This document shows positions 1 to 7,700 of a DNA stretch of 15,928 nucleotides, in pieces; position 1 is the stretch's first letter; each line of letters opens with the position of its first letter. Source of the stretch: SAT2750 sp964476375 (GTDB lineage: Bacteria > Planctomycetota > Planctomycetia > Pirellulales > Pirellulaceae); NCBI GenBank assembly GCA_964476375.1, contig CAYYZW010000310.1:1-15928 (forward strand). The letters run 5' to 3'. A model generated the notes under the pieces. That model saw only the letters and a program-made list of their open reading frames with translations, searched no databases and was not told the DNA's origin. Position numbers and translations under genes: made by a program.

Positions 1-2276
1 CGCTGCTTGTGTCGATTCTGGCCCTGGCGGCTGCCTGGCACCAGCTTGACTGGACATGGTACAGACAAGACCAGCTGGCTTTTCGCCTGGGGGAACAGAC
101 CAGCCCTGTCTGCCTGGAGGCGGATCTGCTTTCCTCCCCTCGCCTGCTGCCGGCTCCCCCGGTGGACCCGCTCTGTCCCTTCCCACAGCAACGGATGTCG
201 CGCATGCGTCTGCGGATTCACCGGATCCGGGACGGAGACTGCTGGGCAGGTGCGAGTGGGGAGGGGACCTTGCTGGTGGCGGGAGATGTTCTGCACGTCC
301 GCTGCGGGGACCGGGTTCGTGTTTTTGCTTTTGCCCGTCGGCCTCGTGGCCGCCTGAATCCAGGGTTGGCAGCTCCACAGGGGATGCGAGGGCAGCGGGA
401 GATTTTTCATCTCCGGAGTACCGCGCCGGAGGCTCTCCAGCGGCTCCATCGCGACGGCTGGGGATCTCCGTCGGTCTGGATGGAGAACCTTCGCCTGCGG
501 ATCTGCCATATCCTTGAGCACCAGCTTGGGCCGGCAGACGCTTCGCTTGCAGAAGCAATGCTGGTCGGGGAGCGGCAGCTTGTCACGGCCGACCAGCGAG
601 AAGGTTTTTTCCTCACTGGAACCGTTCACTTGCTGGCAATCTCTGGCCTTCACCTTGGCCTGCTTGCCGGGGTTTTCTGGCTGGCAATACGGTCTGGTCT
701 TGTGGATCGGCAGCGAGGACTGCTCAGCTGTATAGCCTTCGTTCTTTTTTATTGCTGGCTCACTGGTGGGCGCCCCCCGATTATGAGGGCGACCATCCTG
801 GCCACGGTTTTCTGCCTTTCGGAGCTTTCTTTCCGTCCGGTCTTACCGGTCAATGGACTGGCAACCGCCGCGGTGCTGGTACTGGCAATCGATCCGAGCA
901 GTCTTTTTCAGGTGGGGACACAGTTATCCTTTCTTGCTGTACTGGGACTGGTACGATGTCGCGGATTGTTTGCGATGCCAGCGGAACCTGTGGATCCGCT
1001 GGACAAACTTCTTCGGGACCGTCGACCTCGTTCGCTTCAGATTCTAGCCGGGCTGGTATTGAATATTCGCCGCATGCTGGTCCTCTCACTTGCTGTCTGG
1101 GCAATCACCGCCCCCCTGGTGCTCTATTATTTCCACCTGGTGAGTCCGGCTGGAATACTGCTTGGGATTGCACTGGGAATCCCCGTGGCGATCGTACTGG
1201 TTTCTGGGATGGCGACGATCCTGTTGTCCGGCCTGGGGTGGCTGGGGCTGCTCGCGGTTATCCCGCTGCAGGTCGGCCTGGAGATGATCAAATGGACTAT
1301 CGCCCTGGCACGGGATCTGCCAGGGGCGTATTTCTGGTCTCCGGCTCCCCCTTCCTGGCAGCTGGCGGTCTTTTATGTCCTGCTCTTTTCAAGCTGGTGT
1401 TGCAGGGGGCGAAGATCACGCATCTGCCTGAGACTCGGCCTGGCATGCTGGGTGCTGGTAGCGACAGTATCCACAACACGGATCGTGCACCGTCCAGCTG
1501 AGGATCTGCTTCGAGCCACGTTCATTGCCGTGGGGCATGGTACCAGTGTCCTGCTGGAGCTTCCGGGAGGACGCGTCTGGCTTTATGACGCGGGACACCT
1601 CGGGCACCCGCGTTCGGCAGGTCACCAGGTCGCCGGGGTACTCTGGAGCCGTGGCATTCGCCAGATCGACCGACTTCTCCTTTCCCATGCAGACGTCGAC
1701 CATTTCAATGCCGTACCCTTCCTGCTGGAACGCTTTCGAGTGAAACAGGTCTCTGTCCCGGTCACGCTGGAGTGGGACGCCTCCGCGGCGATCCTGGCGC
1801 TTTCCCGGAACCTGGAGAATCACGGGGTCCCCGTCCAGGCCTTCCAAAGGGGGGACCTATTACTGGCTAAAGAGCGGCTGTCGGCCCGGGTGCTTCACCC
1901 ACCCGCGGCGCAAGTATTTGGAAGTGACAATGCCGGTAGCCTGGTACTGGAGATGAACTGGGGAAAGAGCCGGCTGGTACTTCCTGGGGATCTGGAAGCA
2001 GATGGCCTGGTGATGCTGCTGGACACTCCACCCCGGCTGACCAGCGTCCTAATGGCTCCTCACCACGGGAGTATCCGGAGTGATCCCCTGGAGGTGTGCC
2101 GCTGGTGCCGACCTCGGTTGGTAGTTATCAGCAGCGGTGACTGGCAGGCCAGCGGGGAATTCGCTTATCGGCAATGGGGCGGCCAGGTTTCTTCCACGTG
2201 CCAGCATGGAGCAATCACGATTAACTTTCTGCCAGGGGGATTCTGTTATCGTCACGAACGCGACAATCCACGCTAG
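1..2276 (+). CDS. comEC: ComEC/Rec2-family DNA internalisation channel, 5' partial
   Basis: This inner-membrane protein family moves single-stranded DNA into the cytoplasm during natural transformation. The frame is open to the left edge, so the true start lies outside. A GTG at 9 gives 755 residues, but the family normally has membrane helices before this point. Numbered from that GTG, residues 60-120 are a soluble N-terminal region. The competence domain follows, with the conserved stretch LLAISGLHLGLLAGV near 208-222 and several hydrophobic helices to about 485. From about 503 comes a metallo-beta-lactamase-like domain: FIAVGHGTS, the metal-binding SHADVDHFNA at 559-568, LPGDLEADG near 658 and APHHGS at 683-688. 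The HxDxDH ligands are intact, although the usual GG after the motif is NA here. The stop codon interlocks with that of the convergent sigma gene. No other competence gene is visible, so actual DNA uptake is inferred from the family. Confidence 0.93.
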   Translation, partial: LLVSILALAAAWHQLDWTWYRQDQLAFRLGEQTSPVCLEADLLSSPRLLPAPPVDPLCPFPQQRMSRMRLRIHRIRDGDCWAGASGEGTLLVAGDVLHVRCGDRVRVFAFARRPRGRLNPGLAAPQGMRGQREIFHLRSTAPEALQRLHRDGWGSPSVWMENLRLRICHILEHQLGPADASLAEAMLVGERQLVTADQREGFFLTGTVHLLAISGLHLGLLAGVFWLAIRSGLVDRQRGLLSCIAFVLFYCWLTGGRPPIMRATILATVFCLSELSFRPVLPVNGLATAAVLVLAIDPSSLFQVGTQLSFLAVLGLVRCRGLFAMPAEPVDPLDKLLRDRRPRSLQILAGLVLNIRRMLVLSLAVWAITAPLVLYYFHLVSPAGILLGIALGIPVAIVLVSGMATILLSGLGWLGLLAVIPLQVGLEMIKWTIALARDLPGAYFWSPAPPSWQLAVFYVLLFSSWCCRGRRSRICLRLGLACWVLVATVSTTRIVHRPAEDLLRATFIAVGHGTSVLLELPGGRVWLYDAGHLGHPRSAGHQVAGVLWSRGIRQIDRLLLSHADVDHFNAVPFLLERFRVKQVSVPVTLEWDASAAILALSRNLENHGVPVQAFQRGDLLLAKERLSARVLHPPAAQVFGSDNAGSLVLEMNWGKSRLVLPGDLEADGLVMLLDTPPRLTSVLMAPHHGSIRSDPLEVCRWCRPRLVVISSGDWQASGEFAYRQWGGQVSSTCQHGAITINFLPGGFCYRHERDNPR
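2273..2276. other. Interlocked stop codons of convergent genes (CTAG)
   Basis: The palindrome CTAG carries TAG at 2274-2276 for comEC on the plus strand and TAG at 2273-2275 for the sigma gene on the minus strand. The two reading frames therefore end head-on with no intergenic DNA. Any terminator for either gene must lie inside the other gene's coding sequence. Confidence 0.97.
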
Positions 2277-2872
2277 GAGAGCTGGTCCTGGTCGTCCTGC
2301 GTGCGCTGGTCAAAATAACCTCGCAGCAAACGGCGCATCTCCGAGCGGGCCCGGTGTAACCGGCTGCGGACGGTGCCAAGTGAGATCTCCAGGATCTCGG
2401 CCATCTGCTCGTATTCACACCCCTCGATTTCACGCAGCACGATCACGGCCCGGTGCTCGGCCGAGAGCTGCTCGAGCGCCTGGTGGACCTCCTCGACCAG
2501 TTCGCTCCGCAGAATCCGGTCCTCGGGTTGATCCTGCGCGTCGGCCATGGTTTCATCCCCCGCGTTCTCACGTGCCACCTCGAGCGACACCTCGGACTTG
2601 TGCTTCCGGTACATGCTCATCGCACGGTTGAAGGCAATACGGTAAAGCCAGGTGAAAAACTGGCTCTTGCCGTCAAACCGGGAAATATTCTCGATGGCCT
2701 GGATGAAGGCATCCTGGACAACGTCGCGGGCCCGGTCGGGGTGTCCGACGACGCGCACGATACTGTTATAGAGTCGGTCCTGGTGGATTTGGATTAATTC
2801 GCCCCAGGCCGAAAGGTCGCCCTCGCGTACCAGCTGGATGAGGTGGTTCTCGTGTTCGTGCACCGCCAGCAT
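2273..2872 (-). CDS. ECF (RpoE-type) RNA polymerase sigma factor
   Basis: This 199-residue protein has only regions 2 and 4, as expected for an extracytoplasmic-function sigma factor that directs RNA polymerase to stress or envelope promoters. Region 2 spans about 8-92: DRARDVVQDAFIQAIENI at 46-63 is the core-binding part, and TWLYRIAFNRAMSMYRKHK at 74-92 is the -10 recognition and melting part. A linker rich in Asp, Glu and Ala (95-120) follows. Region 4 spans about 130-183, with the -35 helix-turn-helix YEQMAEILEISLGTVRSRLHRAR at 154-176 split around the turn. The ATG at 2872 places region 2 at the usual distance from the start, but no strong Shine-Dalgarno precedes it. No anti-sigma gene follows: the next gene downstream is comEC on the opposite strand. 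The oxidoreductase gene lies upstream on the same strand, 167 bases away. The promoters it recognises cannot be told from the sequence. Confidence 0.93.
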   Translation of the reverse strand: MLAVHEHENHLIQLVREGDLSAWGELIQIHQDRLYNSIVRVVGHPDRARDVVQDAFIQAIENISRFDGKSQFFTWLYRIAFNRAMSMYRKHKSEVSLEVARENAGDETMADAQDQPEDRILRSELVEEVHQALEQLSAEHRAVIVLREIEGCEYEQMAEILEISLGTVRSRLHRARSEMRRLLRGYFDQRTQDDQDQLS

Positions 2873-2974
2873 CCAATCGGTTCTGTCCGCATGAAAAAGT
2901 CATCCCGGGCCAGTCAAGACGGACAGCCTGGCAATAACCTCTTTCATGCTTACCTTGCCCCTGTCGTTCTTTTC

Positions 2975-3003
2975 ATTTTCCCCGGCAGTGAAAAAGTTGT
3001 CAA
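2975..3003 (-). promoter_or_regulatory. Candidate sigma-70-type promoter of the ECF sigma gene
   Basis: Reading the minus strand, a perfect -35 hexamer TTGACA (2998-3003) is followed after 17 bases by GAAAAT (2975-2980), which matches the -10 consensus at four of six positions. It sits in the gap between the oxidoreductase stop and the sigma start and would leave a 5' untranslated region of about 95 bases. The hexamers are seen; function is inferred. An ECF-type autoregulated promoter could exist but was not recognised. Confidence 0.4.
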
Positions 3004-3010
3004 ATCAATA

Positions 3011-3039
3011 ACTCCCTGCCTTGCTGTCGTGTGGGGAGT
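3011..3039 (-). terminator. Weak inverted repeat after the oxidoreductase gene
   Basis: Directly after the oxidoreductase stop codon, ACTCCC and GGGAGT form a perfect 6-bp inverted repeat (3011-3016 with 3034-3039) around a 17-base loop. The following minus-strand bases TTATTGATTTG are only moderately T-rich. The loop is large for an intrinsic terminator, so this could equally be chance or an operator next to the candidate sigma promoter. Confidence 0.25.
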
Positions 3040-4125
3040 CTAGGTGAGAGGCAGGTTGCTTGCCTGGAGAATGGCCTTTTGCACGGCGAGGTCATGATCA
3101 TAGCTGAAATCCAGTTCTTTTTCTCCACGCAGGACCCGTGCCAGATCCTTGAAGTCACCGTGATAACGTCCGCCGAGTCGGGGTAATTCCACTTCCGTCG
3201 TTCCCCGGGAAAACGTGTCACGTGGTCGGGAAAGGGTGAGCGAGAGAGCGGGAGGTTCGATGGGACGGATCGCGATAGTGCCCTCGTCACCGCAGACGAC
3301 CATTTGCCGGCGGCGTCCCCCGTCGACTTCCACCAGGGCACTGCGGACGGTGGCGGTTGCCCTGGGATATTCAAAGACGGCCAGCTGGTTGTCTGCCAGC
3401 ATGTCCTTGTCCGGCCGGGTTCGTCGTGTGTAACTGGTCACCCTGTCCGGAACCCCGATGGCATGGATCAGTGAATCGATCACGTGACAGCCAAGTTCGA
3501 ACATCGTGCCCCCCGGGTAACGGGCCAGCTGGGCCCGGGTGTCGTTTCCAACGGTCTTGCTGATGACCGTGTGCGCTTCAAAGACCTGGCCCAGGTAGCC
3601 CTTCTGAATGGCCTGGAAGAGGAACTCGAAGCCGGGATTGTAGCGGAACATGTAGCCCATCTGGATCACCCGCTTGCGTCGTCGAGCCTCGTTGACCAGC
3701 CGCGTGAAGTGGGGATACGATTCGCCCGCGGGCTTGTCCAGGTGAATGTGCATGTTTGCACCGATACACCGCTGGGCGGTATCCAGGAGGTCCTTGACCT
3801 CGGTCTCCACACAGACCAGTTGGAGCCCCGGGGTATTGAGAAGCTGTTCCTCGCTCATCCAGGTCACGCCCCGGTAGGCGACCTGCTTTTCCAGCATGGC
3901 ACGTCTTTCCTTGTCGGGCTCGACCACCCCGACAACGTCATAGTCCTCCGAGAAAGTGCGCATCGTGCCAACCTTGCCCGACGCATGCGCGTGGCGCGTG
4001 CCGATCTGGCCGGCGATGATCTTGCTGCCGGCAGCTGCCGACGAGGTCCGTGCCATGGTATGAACTGCCGGGAGCACCGAGGTGGCAGCTGCTCGCTTGA
4101 GAAATCCTCGCCTGGTCGTATTCAT
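3040..4125 (-). CDS. Tat-exported Gfo/Idh/MocA-family oxidoreductase
   Basis: This 361-residue protein is predicted to be an NAD(P)-dependent sugar or polyol oxidoreductase. The N-terminus has a twin-arginine signal, RRGFLKRAAATS at 5-16, followed by a hydrophobic Ala-rich stretch, so the folded enzyme is probably exported. The nucleotide-binding fold begins near 35; its glycine motif is degenerate (GQIGTRHAHASG). LDKPAG at 129-134 corresponds to the family EKP motif with the catalytic-region lysine. GGTMFELGCHVID at 205-217 resembles the GGGxxxDxGxH substrate-site motif, but Glu replaces the usual Asp. The substrate is unknown. The ATG at 4125 has an upstream GGAAAGGAAACAGGGG on the coding strand that supplies a Shine-Dalgarno sequence. 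The gene starts 33 bases after the stop of the upstream gamma-glutamyltransferase gene on the same strand, so the two are probably co-transcribed. Secreted members of this family are numerous in Planctomycetota (family knowledge). Confidence 0.9.
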   Translation of the reverse strand: MNTTRRGFLKRAAATSVLPAVHTMARTSSAAAGSKIIAGQIGTRHAHASGKVGTMRTFSEDYDVVGVVEPDKERRAMLEKQVAYRGVTWMSEEQLLNTPGLQLVCVETEVKDLLDTAQRCIGANMHIHLDKPAGESYPHFTRLVNEARRRKRVIQMGYMFRYNPGFEFLFQAIQKGYLGQVFEAHTVISKTVGNDTRAQLARYPGGTMFELGCHVIDSLIHAIGVPDRVTSYTRRTRPDKDMLADNQLAVFEYPRATATVRSALVEVDGGRRRQMVVCGDEGTIAIRPIEPPALSLTLSRPRDTFSRGTTEVELPRLGGRYHGDFKDLARVLRGEKELDFSYDHDLAVQKAILQASNLPLT

Positions 4126-4158
4126 CCCCTGTTTCCTTTCCGGTCCCGTGACGGATCG

Positions 4159-5928
4159 TTAATAACCCACGGCAGCTCCATCCTTGCGTGATTCTGTTGC
4201 CCCGTGCAGGACACCGTTCTGGCGGTCGATGAGAATTCCCTGGTAGCCTCCAAACCCTCCCTCGCTGCGCTGGACCTGGTGCCCACGGGAGACCAGGTCC
4301 TTGATCACCTCATCGGAGATCCCTGATTCCACGTTGATCACCCCCACGCCGTCCGCCTCCAGGCCGGTGGGGGTCGCACTGCCGATGTGCCGTACCCGGG
4401 CCGCATCCCCGGCTGCCTGCACGTTCATCTCGAAATCGACCAGGTTAACCAGGACCTGCACGTGTCCCTGGGGCTGCATGTCACCGCCCATCACGCCAAA
4501 GCAGAAAAAAGGCTGGCCATCCCTGGTTACCATGGCCGGGATAATCGTGTGGAATGGTCGCTTGCCGGCTTCCAGCCGATTGAGGTGTTCTTCGTCCAGT
4601 GCGAACAGGGCGCCACGGTTTTGCATGGCGAAGCCGACATCGGCGGGAGTCACCTTGGAACCGAATCCATAGTAGTTGCTCTGGATAAAGGAGCAGCAAT
4701 TCCGGTCCTTGTCGACCACGGTCAGGTAGACCGTGTCCCCGTGGTTGAGCTGAGGGTCTCCGGCCGGGACATCCCCGGCTGCCCGCTGCATGTCCACCCG
4801 CTTGTTTTGCTCGATCCCGTATTCCTTGGATATCAGGGCCCGGGTGGGGAGGTCCGCGAAGGCAGGGTCGGCGTAGTAGCGTGCGCGATCGGCAAATGCC
4901 AGCTTCTTCGCTTCGGTCAACAGGTGGAGATAGTCCGCGCTGCCGGGGCCCATGCCCGACAGGTCATGGTGTTCGAGCACGTTGAGGATCTGCAGGGCGG
5001 CAATCCCCTGGCCGTTGGGTGGTAATTCCCAGACGTCATAACCGCGATAGGAGGTGGAGACCGGTTCGACCCATTCGGCCCGGTGGCTGCGAAAGTCTTT
5101 CATCGATAACAGGCCACCATTCTGTTCACTGAAAGCAACGATCCGCCTGGCAATGCTTCCGCGGTAAAAGGCATCGAAACCCTGTTCCGCAATCAGCTGG
5201 TAGGATCGTGCCAGGTTGGCATTCCGGAAGATCTCGCCAAAAAGCGGTGCTCTTGTCCGGTCCACAAGGAAGGTTCCGGCAGAATCAGGCCAGCGGCCCA
5301 GGGACTCCTCGGCACTCTTCCAGTAGGACGCGATCACCTCGGAGACAGGGAAACCCTCGTCCGCCGTCTGGATGCTCGACGCCAGGATCTCCTTGATGGG
5401 GGTTGTGCCAAAACGCTGGTGGAGTTCCTGCCAGCCACTCACACACCCCGGGATCGACCAGCTGAGCGGACCCTCCAGCGGGATCTGGTCCATGCCCTGT
5501 TCGGTGAAAACCTCCCGGGAGATCTTCCATGGGCTCCGGCCACTGGCGTTCAGCCCGTAGAGTCTGCCGGTTGCCTGGTCCCAGTAGATGGCGAACATGT
5601 CGCCACCGATCCCGCAGCTCATGGGTTCGACCACTCCCAGCATGGCATTGGCCGCAATCGCCGCATCGGCGGCATTGCCACCCGCCTTGAGAATATCGAG
5701 TCCCGCCTCGGCTGCCAGCGGGTGGCTGGTGGCCACGATACCATGGCGGGCGAGCACGACCGAGCGGGCCTGGTGAGGCGGACCGGTCGGCCGGTCAAAG
5801 CCGGTCCCTGCTGTCTGGGCGGACACTTTCTTGATCGGTTCGGTCATGATGCCTGTTGCTGTGAGGAAAACGATGAATCCCAGGAAAAACGAAAGTCCCG
5901 GGGGACGCCGTCGTTTTGCCGATCTCAT
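4159..5928 (-). CDS. Secreted gamma-glutamyltransferase-family enzyme
   Basis: Members of this N-terminal-nucleophile hydrolase family cut themselves into two subunits and cleave or transfer gamma-glutamyl groups, for example from glutathione. I place the start at the ATG at 5928 (589 residues): a GGTGGAG Shine-Dalgarno precedes it, and MRSAKRRR followed by a hydrophobic run (about 11-27) forms a signal peptide. HGIVATSHPLAAEAG and KAGGNAADAA near 62-89 are the family start, and GLNASGRSP (Arg131) corresponds to the glutamate-binding arginine. The predicted autocleavage site is Asp398-Thr399 in HGDTVYLTVVD, with Thr399 as the nucleophile. GVMGGDMQPQGHVQ near 478-491 resembles the YwrD/acylase-like branch rather than E. 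coli Ggt, so the substrate may not be glutathione. The length matches the family (about 580). The frame stays open upstream to 6231, but that stretch does not look like a leader and runs antisense to the next gene. Confidence 0.92.
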   Translation of the reverse strand: MRSAKRRRPPGLSFFLGFIVFLTATGIMTEPIKKVSAQTAGTGFDRPTGPPHQARSVVLARHGIVATSHPLAAEAGLDILKAGGNAADAAIAANAMLGVVEPMSCGIGGDMFAIYWDQATGRLYGLNASGRSPWKISREVFTEQGMDQIPLEGPLSWSIPGCVSGWQELHQRFGTTPIKEILASSIQTADEGFPVSEVIASYWKSAEESLGRWPDSAGTFLVDRTRAPLFGEIFRNANLARSYQLIAEQGFDAFYRGSIARRIVAFSEQNGGLLSMKDFRSHRAEWVEPVSTSYRGYDVWELPPNGQGIAALQILNVLEHHDLSGMGPGSADYLHLLTEAKKLAFADRARYYADPAFADLPTRALISKEYGIEQNKRVDMQRAAGDVPAGDPQLNHGDTVYLTVVDKDRNCCSFIQSNYYGFGSKVTPADVGFAMQNRGALFALDEEHLNRLEAGKRPFHTIIPAMVTRDGQPFFCFGVMGGDMQPQGHVQVLVNLVDFEMNVQAAGDAARVRHIGSATPTGLEADGVGVINVESGISDEVIKDLVSRGHQVQRSEGGFGGYQGILIDRQNGVLHGATESRKDGAAVGY

Positions 5929-6079
5929 CTGTTCCACTCCACCAAGAGAATTCCCGGCACCCTGTCCGGCCGGGAAGCCACGCTCCACGGTGATCATGTT
6001 ACCATAGTTAAAAACCGGTCGCGCCGGGCCGGTTGGCAAAGTCGACCATGAATGCAGATCCCGGGGAAAGATCGTGGTG
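5929..6079. promoter_or_regulatory. Divergent intergenic region with an inverted repeat
   Basis: This 151-base gap separates the divergent ggt-family and CxxCH-protein genes, so it should hold both promoters. No convincing -35/-10 pair was found on either strand. AACCGG (6013-6018) and CCGGTT (6029-6034) form a perfect 6-bp inverted repeat with a 10-base spacer, a possible operator. GGGGAAAG at 6063-6070 is the ribosome binding site of the rightward gene. Confidence 0.35.
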
Positions 6080-7222
6080 ATGAGAAAAGTGCTCTCCGGA
6101 GACCCCCGGCAGCTGCTGCGTGCGGGACTGCTCCTGCTGGCGATCCCCGCGTTCCTGGGAGCAGGTGAGCGTGACAGGGTTGCACGTTCTGTCATGCAGA
6201 GCCTGGAACTGCTCCAGCAGACTGCGGCCACCTATACGGACCAGCGAGACTGTTTTTCCTGTCATCATCAGGCACTCCCCTCGATGGCAGTGGCACTGGC
6301 GGCGAGCCGTGGTTTTGATGTCCGTGTTCCACAGGTGGTATGGCAGAGTGAGTTTACAGCCAATTTTTTTCTCCAGCGCCGGGAGAAAATCGAGCAGGGA
6401 AATGGTGTTCCCGGCGGGCCTTACACGGCAGCCTATGCAGCGGTTCAACTGGCGGCGGATGGGGATCGAGAGCCCGAGGCCAGCCAGCTACTGGTTGCCT
6501 ACCTTCGGCAAACCCGTCAGCAGGATGGCCACTGGAAAATCCAGACGCACCGACCACCGCTGGAAGATAGTGACTTCACTGCTACCGCGCTCTCCCTGGC
6601 TGCCCTGCGGCTGCATTCCCAGGATGACGATGCGGAAGAAACCGGTCAGGAAGTCCGGCAGGCAGTGCACTGGCTGGCACGTGCCCCGGGCCAGACGACC
6701 GAGGATCATGTTTACCGACTGCTGGGGATTTACTGGGGGACAGTGGATACTCGCCGGGGGACAGGCATCCGCTGGCCCCGGCTTTTTTCAGGTCGGACGA
6801 CCCCGGGGATGGAGCTGGAAGAGCGAAAGAGTTTCCAGCAGACTGTCACGCTGTTACTCAGGCAGCAGCACGAGGATGGTGGCTGGTCACAACGTGAAAA
6901 TGGGTCCAGTGATGCTTATGCCAGCGGGCAGGTGGTTGCCGCACTGCTGGGGACCGGGGCCGCCAGGCCGGGGGATGAGGCAATCCGGCGTGGTATTGCC
7001 TACCTGCTTGGAGTTCAGAAGGAGGATGGTTCCTGGCATGTGACAAGCCGTTCCAAGGCATTTCAGGAGTATTTTGAAAGTGGTTTTCCTCATCAAAAGG
7101 ACCAGTTTATTTCTGTTTCTGCCAGCAGCTGGGCAACCATGGCCCTGGTCCTCAGCCGGCCTGAGAGGTTATCCCGCTCTCGCCGGAATGCTGAAAAACA
7201 GGACGGTTTGTCGCCTCCATAG
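6080..7222 (+). CDS. Secreted terpene-cyclase-fold repeat protein with CxxCH heme motif
   Basis: This 380-residue protein looks like the prenyltransferase/squalene-oxidase repeat group (alpha/alpha toroid). The ATG at 6080 is chosen because GGGGAAAG lies 9 bases upstream; in-frame GTGs at 6074 and 6077 are possible. A hydrophobic segment near 13-28 is a likely signal peptide. CFSCH at 58-62 is a CxxCH motif, the covalent attachment site of c-type heme. Three QW-like repeats follow: QQDGHW (147-152), QQHEDGGW (262-269) and QKEDGSW (313-319). The acidic DxDD cyclase motif is absent; the nearest match is EDSD near 162-165. It is therefore probably not a classical squalene-hopene cyclase, and a redox or binding role outside the cytoplasm is inferred. 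Similar CxxCH-bearing proteins occur in Planctomycetota (family knowledge, moderately sure). It has no obvious operon partner. Confidence 0.82.
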   Translation: MRKVLSGDPRQLLRAGLLLLAIPAFLGAGERDRVARSVMQSLELLQQTAATYTDQRDCFSCHHQALPSMAVALAASRGFDVRVPQVVWQSEFTANFFLQRREKIEQGNGVPGGPYTAAYAAVQLAADGDREPEASQLLVAYLRQTRQQDGHWKIQTHRPPLEDSDFTATALSLAALRLHSQDDDAEETGQEVRQAVHWLARAPGQTTEDHVYRLLGIYWGTVDTRRGTGIRWPRLFSGRTTPGMELEERKSFQQTVTLLLRQQHEDGGWSQRENGSSDAYASGQVVAALLGTGAARPGDEAIRRGIAYLLGVQKEDGSWHVTSRSKAFQEYFESGFPHQKDQFISVSASSWATMALVLSRPERLSRSRRNAEKQDGLSPP

Positions 7223-7430
7223 GTTGTTTTCGCGGCGCCCTGCGGTTGCAAAAAACGCTTGCACTGATACATTAAGTTGTTTGGCAGATATTGAGAAACG
7301 TGAGTGTGCGCCAGTGTGGCGAACGAGAACAAGTTTATTGTATGAAAGAATGTAGGAAAGAATTGATTGTTGGAAATGCCCGGGCGGGCCTTTAAGGTCG
7401 TTTGCCGCGGCTGGAAAACTAAAAAAACAG
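7223..7430 (+). promoter_or_regulatory. rpsO leader with weak promoter candidate and small hairpin
   Basis: No gene is visible in these 208 bases. A weak promoter candidate is TTGCAA (7246-7251), 16 bases, TACATT (7268-7273), each hexamer matching consensus at four positions. Near the gene, GGCC (7387-7390) can pair with GGTC (7396-7399) around TTTAA, placing a G-U pair beside G-C pairs. The final bases before the rpsO ATG are A-rich with no Shine-Dalgarno sequence. S15 represses its own translation through leader structures in several bacteria, so a regulatory leader is plausible but unproven here. Confidence 0.3.
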
Positions 7431-7700
7431 ATGACGATCACAAAAGAGCGAAAACAGGAGTTGATCAAGGACTTTCAGAAGGATGATGGTGACACGGGGT
7501 CACCAGAAGTGCAGATTGCTATCCTGACAACCCGGATCAACAACCTGACCGAGCACATGAGAACGCATAAGAAAGACTATGCCTGCCGGCGTGGTCTTTT
7601 GGCGATGGTAAGTCGCCGTCGGCGCCATTTGGATTTCCTTCGAAAGGTGGATCCACAGCGTTATCTCGATATCATCGGCCAGCTCGGAATTCGTAAGTAA
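7431..7700 (+). CDS. rpsO: Small ribosomal subunit protein uS15
   Basis: This 89-residue protein has the standard length and near-canonical sequence of bacterial S15, a primary 16S rRNA-binding protein that helps form the platform of the 30S subunit. Diagnostic stretches are the N-terminal ITKERKQELI, DTGSPEVQIAILTTRINNLT at 21-40, the HKKDYACRRGLL turn at 46-57, and VSRRRRHLDFLRKVD at 60-74. The start is an ATG with an A-rich upstream run and no evident Shine-Dalgarno, which may reflect structured translational control. It precedes pnp, the conserved rpsO-pnp order known in many bacteria. Confidence 0.98.
   Translation: MTITKERKQELIKDFQKDDGDTGSPEVQIAILTTRINNLTEHMRTHKKDYACRRGLLAMVSRRRRHLDFLRKVDPQRYLDIIGQLGIRK

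Noticed and set aside
3484..6051. Plus-strand open frames opposite the oxidoreductase and ggt genes
   Set aside because: They mirror strongly conserved minus-strand genes and have no recognisable motifs.
5929..6231. Upstream extension of the gamma-glutamyltransferase gene by 101 codons
   Set aside because: The signal peptide and Shine-Dalgarno fit the ATG at 5928, and the extension runs antisense to the start of the divergent gene.
7282..7300. Sigma-54-type -24/-12 promoter at TGGCAG in the rpsO leader
   Set aside because: There is no GC dinucleotide at the required distance from the GG, so the element fails the consensus.
7378..7385. GCCCGGGC palindrome in the rpsO leader as a terminator
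   Set aside because: It has no loop and no following T-run; short GC palindromes are expected by chance here.
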